DNA of 64,000 nt from Rhizophagus irregularis. Taxonomy: Eukaryota; Glomeromycota; Glomeromycetes; Glomerales; Glomeraceae. The notes beneath the pieces are model-generated. The model worked only from the letters and a program-made list of their open reading frames with translations, had not been told where the DNA came from and ran no database searches. The position numbers and the translations under genes are program-made. Location: the NCBI RefSeq assembly GCF_026210795.1, contig NC_089460.1:2380501-2444500 (forward strand). Direction: 5' to 3'. This document shows, in pieces, positions 54,849 through 64,000 of this stretch; position 1 is the stretch's first letter, and every line of letters begins with the position of its first letter.

Positions 54849-56689
54849 ATGACAGACTTGCAAATTCGTTTATTGCGGCACGCGCTTATTATCTTGCTTG
54901 GTGGTTCATATTTGATTTGTTCAACAATCTTAATACTAATGCTTATTCCACCATTTACACTCTTTGGGTGTTTTTTTTTGCCAACCGCTGTTGGGTGTAG
55001 CGTTGGTAAGTTTATATATTGGTATCTTTTTTTTCTAAAAAGAAACATGATAAGGTAATTAATATTTCACGATTATATAAACGATTTAGTTGGTGCTTAT
55101 TGTATTGCATGGTTGGCATATTTATCCTTTGGTAAGTATTATTGAAACTATTAAATCTGACATTTTAACCTTTATATTAAATCTTTGAAAATTTTAACCT
55201 TTTATCATTTTATAGCTCAAACAGATCGTGAATTCAATGTTCCATATAACCCCAAACGCATAATAAAAGTTAATTATGCCATATTTCAAGCATTGTGGGC
55301 TTCCATATTTTATCTGCCATTATTAGCAGAATATGGATATCTGAGATTCTTTGTATTAAGGAAAAAGCTTCGGCGAATTATAAAGTAGTATCTTAAATTT
55401 ATATTTTTGCATTAAGAAAACATATGATTAACTTTTTTTTTTTGGTTAAAAAGAGAAGACATATTTTATGGAAGCCAAACGAATACAAATCGTCTTGATG
55501 TTTATATTCCCGATACCGCAAAGTTACAGCAACAATTTTTTGATAAAGCTACACATCCCGTGATTGTGTTTATTTATGGTGGAGCTTGGGGCTCTGGTAT
55601 TTTAATTAAAGATTTTTTTTCTTTAGCATTCGATGTTCAATAAGAAAGTTAATATTTTATTTAATTTTTTTTTAAAATAGGCGATAAAATAATGTACAGT
55701 CTATTAGCTCTCCGATTAAGACATCTGGGTTACGTGGTAGTTGTCCCTAATTATACTCTATATCCAAATGTATGTGACTAATAGACTCAAATGAATTATT
55801 ATAATTACCCTTTGTTCCTTTATGATTATTTAACTATTATTATTTTTTTTCTTTTAGGCGAAGATTGATCTAATTATTTCTGATATCAAACGATCTTTAG
55901 TTTGGACGAAAAGATATATCAAGTATGACTATATTATAGATTATTTTAACTTTAATTTATTTATTATTTATATATAACATTTATTTTTTTTGTATTATAT
56001 TACAGTAAATTTGGTGGTGATCCTAATAAAATCCATCTTATGGGGCATTCAGCAGGCGCCCATTTAGCTTCTCTCGTAACAATTAGAGATGCAATTATTA
56101 AATCTCAAACTAATTCAAACCTGGTAGCTCGAGAATTTACGAATTTAGAAGATATTGATCCTGAATTAGAGTTGCCAAAAATTCATGGATTAATATTGTA
56201 AGTTATTTAACTAATTTTATATTATTTGAAATTTAAAAATAATTAAATAAATCTTTTTTTTTTTTTGATAGATTGTCTGGCGTGTTTGATATATCAAGAC
56301 ATTTTATATGGGAATCTAACCGTGGTGTAGAGGAGATTTCTGCAATGGCTCGAGTAATGGGTGGCACACAAGAAAGCTTTGCTTTGAATTCACCTACAAC
56401 TCTTATTGAAAATGCTTTGAAAAGTAGAGATATAAATATGGATAAGCTAAAAAGGTTGATGCCTGCAAAAATATTGTTTATTCATGGAAATAAGGATAAA
56501 GTTGTTCCATTAGAATCTACATTAAGATTTAATGGTATGTTAAATGAATTAAACATAAAAGATCTAAGACTAAGAATACCTGCAGAAATGGCTCATAGTG
56601 ACTCAGTGACTGGCTTTATGTATAGTCCTTTTAAAAACAATTATACTTCTCAACTATTATATGAACTTGCTGATTTCATGTCATGTTAA
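54849..56689 (+). CDS. Prenylcysteine methylesterase-like membrane alpha/beta hydrolase, 424 aa, 8 exons
   Basis: Exons 54849-55005, 55090-55131, 55216-55384, 55454-55596, 55681-55769, 55858-55922, 56006-56197 and 56272-56689 sum to 1275 nt. The N-terminus has hydrophobic helices at ~11-50 and ~53-67, so it is membrane-bound. The hydrolase domain begins ~124: VIVFIYGGAWGSGDK (oxyanion strand, residues 159-173), VVVVPNYTLYP, MGHSAGAHLAS (nucleophile Ser237), HGNKDKVVPLES (Asp361) and AEMAHSDS (His394), a complete triad. Layout and length match the isoprenylcysteine alpha-carbonyl methylesterase (ICME/PCME) family, which removes the methyl ester from prenylated protein C-termini in ER/Golgi membranes. 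The His of the common HGGxW box is Tyr here. Another membrane acylester hydrolase is possible. Confidence 0.85.
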
Positions 56690-57360
56690 TTATTTATTTT
56701 AATATTATACAACCCTTATAATTAAAAATTTTATTTCAGAAATAATAGTAATATATAAGCAATATTAGATAATTTTTATTATAATTAGTAGTCAATAGAA
56801 TATCAAATTGATTTATTTAATAAATATAAAAAATTACACCTATAAAATTGTTAGATATGATAGATATGATGTCTATTTGAAAATTCGAATATAGTGATCT
56901 TATCAAATCATAAATCATAAGAATTATAAATGATATCATCAATATCATCATATCATCATTAATTCTTATAATTATTAATAAGCTAATAAGCCTGCGACAG
57001 AATAAATTAATTGACTTGTTTTTTCTTTAAAACTTATTCTGCTACAGCTTTGATAAAGGTTAGTGAATATCCAAAATTAGATTTACTTTTTATGGATAAA
57101 CCTGTGCAAAACTTTCGGAAAATTTTAAACCTTATTTTTAATGTTGCATCAGATCTGCATTGCACAATATTTATTTAACGGTTACGCGTTCTTATACGTT
57201 CACTTTTCAGATCAATTAAGTAAATTTTTTTTTTTTTAGAATATCAAATACCCTCTTTTATATAGAAAGTCCCAATTCTTAAACTTATAGCACATCCTCG
57301 TCCTATTTCAGAATTTGCATTACTTCCAACTTTACTGAAGACTATTTTGATTAGCCATAT
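56690..57360. promoter_or_regulatory. Intergenic region upstream of the Rua1_C gene
   Basis: AT-rich, with an ATCATATCATCATTA-like repeat near 56930-56965. TTTTTTTTTTTTTAG at 57227-57239 could be a 5'UTR intron acceptor. No gene. Confidence 0.35.
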
Positions 57361-59394
57361 ATGCTTGTCGAAACGATTCAAACCATGTATTCTCCAAAAT
57401 CCTTTGGTAAAGAAATTACTTTTACCATACCAGATATTAATATTCGTCAACGATTGCCAACAGAAGGAAAACTTCTTGAACAATCGCCATTAACTGGTAT
57501 TTCAGGCAAAACTGAAATGATTGTTAATCAATGTAATTTATTTCAACTAATTTCAATTGAATTAAAATTTCTGTTGCATATTTATATTGGAACGTTTGAA
57601 TTATTTCAAAGCTGAATATTATTTTTTCCCTTTTTCATTAAAATAATGACATAAAGCGCTAAACTATTCTCCAATACCTGATCGTTGTTCGATTGAAAAC
57701 AATAACATGTGCGATAATTTAAATAGCTTTGAAAAGTCAAATTTCGGTTCTAACCAATCAAATTTATATAATCATTGTGATCCCCGTCGTTGCCAACAAT
57801 ACAATCATTCATGTCCAAATCTTTATAATCAAAGTAATACTCAAAGAATTGAAGAAATAACTACAAACCAACTTGTTAAAGAATATCAAACTCCTGATCA
57901 GTTCGATTATCACTTGAAAAACCATGAGCACTCAAGCCAGCGGGAGTCTTTAGAGACACATGATACGTTTTCTCAAGTAAGCCGTTTTGAACAGCCAGCT
58001 TACTTATTAGATAATCATAGTTCTCATTCAAACTTAAATTCAGAGAAAAATGGATCATTCAACAATAATTTAGTACTTACTTTACCAAAACCTGATCCTT
58101 ATTCTCTTAGTAACGAAGATGAAGAAAATCGTGATCATGTATCTTTGTACTCAGGACCAATGTTCAGAACGACTATTCTTGATTTGCAGCAATTAAGTTT
58201 TCCGCAATTGCAACCTTCTACTCAACAGGAGAATCGAGTTATATCGATACCAACGGATGGCAATTATCACTTGGAACCTATTTATAAAGATCAAGTAAAT
58301 GATTCTAATGAAATGAATAATGAAAGATTTTCACCAACAGCATCAAGTGAACAATTATTCCCCGAGTTGCCCTCGTTCTTAGAACCTCGTTTTATGACAA
58401 CTTGTTGCAATGAATTATGTAGCAATAATGAGACATATGGAGATGAGAATTCATCATTACCTAATCGTAATGTCATTATGTCTTATTCTTGGAATATCGT
58501 TGGTAATCATTGCAACAATTCATTGGGTTCAATCCAACCTTTTTCACAGCCAACCATTCCTTATTATTGTTGGGGAGATCAGGTCGTTTTTTCACCCATC
58601 CATTTAACAGCTGCAAATTATTACCTTGAACAAGCGCCTGCTCGCAAATGTGTATTGAATAACGGCATGCCCGAGAACTCTTTAAACGAAACTAGCAATT
58701 CATATCATTTTATAAGTAAAGAAACAAAGGCGTTTGTTGAAAATCAAGGAACTAGTCTTACACCTAACCTATCATTTTTAACAATTGGATCTGTTGGATC
58801 AAATATTAATGAATATGACATATACCAAAAGTTTGTTGCACATCAAATTCAACCGAAAATTGATATGAATGATACTGTTCCAGAAACTCCAGGACCTCCG
58901 GTCGATCCTAGTGATACAAGACTAGATGCAAAACCTCGAAATCAAAAGCTTAAATATCCAGGTGACATGTATACTCCCCAATGGGTGAGATATTCAGGTC
59001 ACATTAAAGAAGGATATTGCGATAATTGCAAACCGGGTAAATGGTTACAATTGAAAAATAGCGCTTATTGGTACATTTCTTATTATCATATGTATCTTCA
59101 AATTCAGTTGTTCGTCGGTTAGTATTAATAATTTCTTTAATCATTGGTTGATTAAGGTACCATAAACAATTCTTTCACGGTATTTCTTCTGTTTCCGGCA
59201 AAATGTTTGTTCCGCCAGTTGAAACGCGAAAATCTGATGCTGGTGATTGTACCGAAGGATTGTGCCATCAATGCCGTCAGTGGGTTACTATCTCTACTAC
59301 AAAGAAAAAGAATTCTTTTCTTTGGTTTCGTCATGCGCATAAATGTCATGTTTATATTAAACCCAAAAGCTATGTACACAATAAAAGACGTTAA
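57361..59394 (+). CDS. Rua1_C (DUF4451) zinc-binding transcription regulator, 607 aa, 3 exons
   Basis: Exons 57361-57532, 57657-59070 and 59157-59394 sum to 1824 nt. Residues ~1-450 are low-complexity, rich in Asn, Ser, Gln and Tyr (disordered, activation-like). The C-terminal domain (~485-595) has YTPQWVRYSGHIKEGYCDNC (Cys512, Cys515), PGKWLQLKNSAYWYHKQFFH, FVPPVETRKS, GLCHQC (Cys565, Cys568) and WFRHAHKCH (His588, His590, Cys592, His593). The domain is the PF14616 type named for Ustilago Rua1, a regulator of a glycolipid gene cluster; target genes here are unknown. Without the GTACAT intron at 59071 the protein would stop 16 residues after SAYW, losing half of the domain. The start Met is the first in frame and could be later. 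Confidence 0.85.
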
Positions 59395-59931
59395 AAGTAA
59401 CATTTTATCAATTGATAAAAATTGGTTTGAACAGGACGACTGAAAAAAGAAAATCGGTGTATTGCAAGTAATGTATTATTATGCTTTATTTTAATGCTAT
59501 GTTGTATTCTTATGTATTAAATTTTTATTTCAGTTATTTGTAATTTTATTGTTATTTTTTGCAATATAATATAAAAAAATCTTTGATACATGAACATATT
59601 TTGCTAAATGTAATTAATTGTACGCTATTTCAAAAATTTTTAAGCTGTCGATTTGTAGAAAAAAAACATTTTTGTAAATCGAAATATATATCCCGCATAT
59701 ATATACTTTATAACCCCAGCGTCACCAGGAAAAAAATGGTAACCGGATTCATATTAGGTTTAAAAATATATCTCAAATAATGGTATAAATTTTCGATATT
59801 CAAAGTATGCGTGACAATTGAAGCCGTGACACTATGTGACGAATTACTACCCTAATCCTAACTATGCACATAAATCCGTTTGTTTTAATGTATCACGTGA
59901 TTTGAAATATTTGAAATATTGCGATTCTAGG
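59395..59931. other. Intergenic AT-rich DNA
   Basis: 3' flank of the Rua1_C gene. GTGACACTATGTGACG near 59827 and TATCACGTGATTT near 59891 are small palindromes. No gene. Confidence 0.4.
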
Positions 59932-60268
59932 AGGACCCCAGACAATTATAATCAAGGTCATATCCCCTATGTTAAGAATTTTTAAAAATTTATTATTGCC
60001 ATTTTGAATTTAATAATGTAGTTTTTTATTTTTTTGAATATTTCTATGTATACTGATTGTGAAAAAGTGTATATTTTTTTCAAATTTTGCCTTGTTACAC
60101 AACTTTATCTCTAATTTTAATCAGTAAATTTGCATTATTAAAAGATTCTTTTCTTTAAAAGAACCATTTTTTTCTATATTATCTTATAATATTAACTTAA
60201 TAAAATTATAATGTATAAAGTTTAAAACATAGTCGGATGTGACCTCAACTATAATTATCCGGGGTCCT
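59932..60268. mobile_element. AGGACCCC-family MITE, third copy
   Basis: AGGACCCCAGACAATTATAA and its near-inverse ATAATTATCCGGGGTCCT. TCTAGG flanks both sides, an imperfect duplication. The only clear transposon inside the gene block. 337 bp. Confidence 0.75.
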
Positions 60269-61016
60269 TCTAGGGACTAGGGTGTCACTTGCATGTGATA
60301 GCGTTAACGTTAACTCGGCGTTAATATCGTACACCCCCCCAAGAAAGCTATACTAATTTTCGCCCCTAGTTCCATTGATTCTGGCTTGTGAACCGGGTCC
60401 GATTGATCAACATCTGGAATTTTTTGATTTGTAATCAATTGTAAATCATCCGGATCCATGTCTTCTGTCGTCATTACATGGAATCCGAGCCAACTCCACA
60501 TCGGATCCAATGGGAACCTGGGGCGCAATAATATTTCAAATCACGTGATAGTCGTGATACCGGATAAATCACTTATTCGGCCATACAGTCATAATATATA
60601 TAATATATACATCTTTTATTATTGCATTACATTGATAATTCCTCGCATTAAAAATTCACTTCTAAACAATACTAACCAAAAATAAAACCAATATCCAACA
60701 ATATCCATTGTCATGGACCTTTTTTGATTATTCTTAATATTATTCCAAACTAAATCAATCAGTCAATAATTATTATATTTTTCTTTTGAATATAGTTTGG
60801 CAATTCCTTGCCATAAATAATGTATGTTAACGTGTGTATAAGTCAAAAATCTATGAAATAAAAACGATTATCAAAAGCAAATAACAGATATAAATAAACT
60901 AGTTCAATTGATTAGGGCTGAAATCTCACGGATGTAAGTTAGTCTTCCAATTGTAATAGATTGTGTTTGTTGTAATTCGCCTAAATATTGACAACAAAAA
61001 AAAAATTGTCGTTCCA
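60269..61016. other. Intergenic DNA downstream of the SAC3-domain gene
   Basis: Contains GTTAACGTTAAC at ~60302-60313 (palindromic) and two CACGTGAT words. The 72-codon frame at 60310-60528 (-) has no recognisable motif and is probably spurious. 3' UTR sequence of the minus-strand gene is expected at the right end. Confidence 0.4.
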
Positions 61017-63959
61017 TCAAATTTGTCCTTTGATATCAACTTTCTCAAATTTTTTGCCACTCGCTTCAATTGATCTGTAAGCGTCCTTAGTGTTTAAAGT
61101 GTTATTTGGATTTATGAAAGGAGCAGCATTATGTGTATTAAGAAATTCTTTACATTCTTCGAGATCATTAAAAGCTAATTCGGAACGTACAAACTCAAGG
61201 TCAAGATTAGGCCGGAAACTAAATTAAAATAATTTTTGTGAGATATCATGTGACTTAGCAAATTTAGAATAAATTGTATAGATTACTTACGCTTTGCACA
61301 ATACTGTTAAAGCGGCTATTCTTTCTCTTTCAATAAAATGATCCATGAGATAAGCTCCCATATTAGGCGCTTTAAGGAACAACTCAAAGAACTTATGGTA
61401 ATTTGCAGTAGCCAGAGTGGATCTAACCTCTAATGCATGTTTTATTGATTCATCTCTCTTCATTTCATCTGTTAATTCTGCGATCAATGAATTTATATCT
61501 AAAAAAAAGAAAATCATAAATTCTTAAGAATGTGTAATATATAATATATACCCGCTATTAAAATAACAATTTACCGGAACGATTTCTCGTATATAGGAAG
61601 TACAGAAGTCGATATGCCATAAATTCCATTACGTGACCTGGAATATTTAACCTGTAAAGTTCCTTTAGTTGTGTTTGACATTGATTATACTCACCCAAAT
61701 CGCCCTACACATTATAAATATGAATATAAATACATGTATTCCTTTTATTAATGTTATAGAAAATAGATAAATTGTTACCTTCTCAAGCGCTATGCGAGCA
61801 TGTGTCTCATAAACTCTTACGGTAAACTCATCTTGTATACGTTGAACCTTGGATACATTATAAGCATTCATAAAGATGATATAAATTAACAATAATAAAT
61901 GACAAAGTTAACCAACCGTTAAGTCCTGTCGTAAAGATTTGAACTGATCACATATATAAGTATAATTTTGTTCTCTGACCCATCTTTCTTTTAAAAATTC
62001 GAGTGTTTTCTTCAATATACGCTTAGGTCTAACAGTCGATGGATCAGGAGCCTGCCGTAATTTACAAATTATTTAAGTTAGTAGAATAGACTGAATACTA
62101 GAAAATAATGAAAAAAGACGATGAATGTCTGTTAGTAAAGGCCAAGTATTTATACACACGGAAGTCAATCTCAAATATGATTTTTCAAGATTCTGACAGG
62201 TTCCAACAATCGTATTCTCCAAATCGTTAATCACAGGATCATTTTCCTGTGATTAAAAGAAAGAAATAAATAAATATTTTTTTCCGAAGGTACTACTGAG
62301 GTATCTAAAAACATACTGCGGAAGGAGATCCCCATGATTTAGTATTTTTGTCGGTTTGAAAACGCTTGGCGCGTTTTTCCCTTTTCTGGAATTCACGATC
62401 GTTTTCAATTGAATTTCTATCTGGAGAACGACTATGTGATTTAAAGCTAGAAAATGATAAGTTAAACACATTATACATTTATGAATAAAAGCAAATTCAA
62501 AAAATAAATTATTAAATTAAATTACATATTTACATTTTTCGCTTATTATCCTTTTCTTTAATTACGCTGTCAATGGAAAGAATAATAATATCATTAATAT
62601 GCAATCATCGTTAATTTAAATATGCAAAATAAATCACACCTGCAACTTTTCGGTAATTCCACTTCCGTCCAATCAGTTTGATATAATGCGCCTTCTGCCA
62701 GTTTAGTCGCAATTATCTTTTTTAATTCATTCTCAATTGCATCAATATTATGTGGAGCCGCGTTGAAACTTCGCTGGACATAATCCCTTATTAAAAAGTC
62801 GAGATAAATATAATATTTTACATATAAACAAAACTATAAAAATGGCGAAAAAGCGCTTACTTCAAACTCTCTGGCCATTCCCTATTTTCCGGCTGTTTCC
62901 TATATATTAAAGCGAAATTCTAATTTAATTCACTTTTACACTATATAAAATCACAAGTAATAAAACATACTCTGGTGGATTTTGAATTGAAGACTCTGAT
63001 TTCGGACTTAACGGATTAATCTTAGGAGAAGATTTCATATTTCCTCGTACCATTTTTATTGGACGGTATAATGGCTCTATAATAAAAAATGAAGGTCTAT
63101 TCGAAGTGCCAGAAGAAATATCTTTTAATTATAAACTTGATAATTACTTGATTTAGGATCTTCAGCTCCAGAATTTACGTTCGAGTTTCCAGAAGCATTC
63201 TGCTGAACATCGTTTGCGATCGGCTTTTCGCTCTGACTAACACTATTAATGATAGCATTGCTTGTGGTGGTAATAATAGCAGGAGCAGAAGTACTATTTA
63301 ACAATAATATTGTTATATTAATTAATAAATCAAAACACAACAATAATAATAACAAATAATAATAATTAAATATACATACGGTGGTTGAGGATTAAAGGAT
63401 GCTACTGAATTAGTCGCGACGGGAGGTACAGAAACTGGTGAGAAAGTAGGGTAAGAAATCGAGTTCGGAGCTGTTTGAACCTGATAATTTAAGTACTGCG
63501 CTTGATAGTATTGATTAGGATCATATGAAGCTGTAGAATAAATGTTAGTTTGATAAGTCGCAGGAGTAGACATCGTCGTCGAAGAGTACCACAAAGTGTT
63601 TGCATTAACACCTGGTGGATTTGGTTGAAAAGTTGAAGGGGAAGGTTGTGGTGTCACTCCTGGAGGACCAAACACAGTAGAAGCGTTAACTGTGTTTGTA
63701 TAAGCGTTAACGGGAGTGCTAGAATACTGATATTGAGGTTGATACTGAACAAAGGGTTGAGAAACAGTTGCAGCTGCAGTGTAGTAATTAGGATAATCTG
63801 CTGTTTGTGTTCCTGGAGGCGCCAAATATTGTTGTTGGCTTGGATCATATGGATAAGGCCTAAGGAAGAACGGTAGGTTAAAAGAAGTAAAAGGTATACA
63901 CATAAAAGTAAAAGCATAAATTAATACCAAGATTGTGTGTACTGTGGATTTTCTCCCAT
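61017..63959 (-). CDS. SAC3/GANP-domain protein (LENG8/Thp3-like), 647 aa, 14 exons
   Basis: Exons (minus): 63959-63928, 63859-63380, 63293-63148, 63076-62971, 62899-62861, 62786-62640, 62566-62534, 62446-62317, 62246-62160, 62051-61917, 61847-61779, 61704-61575, 61498-61291 and 61218-61017; 1944 nt in one frame. Residues ~1-240 are rich in Gln, Tyr, Pro, Thr and Asn ([19 protein letters not shown]). The middle has WPESLKDYVQRSF and a basic [19 protein letters not shown] segment. Residues ~401-600 form the SAC3/GANP/eIF3-p25 fold ([112 protein letters not shown]). This layout is that of LENG8 and yeast Thp3, nuclear factors in mRNA processing/export. Tiny exons of 33 and 39 nt are notable. 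Confidence 0.9.
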
Positions 63960-64000
63960 TTTAATATTTATAAGCTGGCAAAGATCTTAAGTTAATAGTC
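63960..64000 (-). promoter_or_regulatory. 5' flank of the SAC3-domain gene
   Basis: Only 41 bp remain before the window edge; nothing can be said about the promoter. Confidence 0.3.

Noticed and set aside
59827-60300. Larger element with CACTATGTGACG / TGTCACTTGCATGTGAT ends around the 59932 MITE
   Set aside because: Inverted similarity too weak and no duplication found.
60310-60528. 72-codon minus-strand frame between genes
   Set aside because: No family resemblance; lies in MITE-flanking DNA.
63646-63917. Alternative frames over the Gln/Tyr-rich exon of the SAC3-domain gene
   Set aside because: Shadows of the low-complexity coding exon.
1-64000. tRNA and rRNA genes
   Set aside because: No cloverleaf-like or rRNA-like stretch was noticed on either strand; a tRNAscan or Rfam run would be needed to exclude them.

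Overview
The window reads as nuclear DNA of a very AT-rich, repeat-loaded fungus. The genes carry short introns (about 60-125 bp), GTAWGT-like donors and YAG acceptors, and include a Rua1_C/DUF4451 regulator, a fungal-type protein. The left 51 kb holds LINEs, hAT, Plavaka-like, MULE and Maverick-like relics, many MITEs, and gag-like families that I associate with arbuscular mycorrhizal fungi such as Rhizophagus. The genus is an inference from gene style and repeat content. All coordinates and splice sites were read by eye, so ends may be off by a few bases; no alignment or search was run.

Layout. 1-9.6 kb: a short MITE, then a pogo-like TIR element that contains a ~147-bp tandem repeat, which in turn was split by a 7.8-kb LINE (two ORFs: RRM/coiled-coil ORF1; endonuclease-RT-RNaseH ORF2, both broken). 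9.6-21.2 kb: satellite repeats, a hAT gene split by a MITE and by a 3.5-kb TIR element, and a minus-strand Plavaka-like transposase gene split by a foldback, a 2.7-kb TIR element and a MITE. 21.7-24.3 kb: remains of a Maverick/plasmid-like element (D5-type helicase, type B polymerase). 25.3-30 kb: a minus-strand gene of an unrecognised repeated family carrying three insertions, one of them a 1.4-kb TIR element. 30-36.6 kb: satellites, a foldback and a MULE with a near-complete transposase. 36-48 kb: gag-like, LINE and hAT relics. 48-51.7 kb: MITEs and very AT-rich foldbacks.

51.75-63.96 kb is a compact euchromatic-looking block of six ordinary spliced genes: a tail-anchored TPR protein (+), a Maf-like nucleotide pyrophosphatase (-) whose last exon overlaps the TPR gene, a DUF4604/KIAA1143-like protein (-), a prenylcysteine methylesterase-like membrane hydrolase (+), a Rua1_C regulator (+) and a SAC3/GANP (LENG8/Thp3-like) mRNA-processing protein (-). 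For all six, my hand-spliced exon sets sum to a multiple of three with one open frame.

The most unusual signal is a shared architecture in three independent TIR elements (12209-15672, 17486-20199, 28459-29839): each contains a tandem array of units made of a ~36-43-nt exon-like block, a GTAAGT-like donor, a small hairpin with an ACGT core whose loop often resembles a CTAAC branch point, a T-rich tract and a TAG acceptor. The three arrays have different exon sequences but the same grammar, and the commonest or inferred ancestral block lengths (36, 42, 39 nt) are multiples of three. They look like transposon-borne micro-exon arrays.
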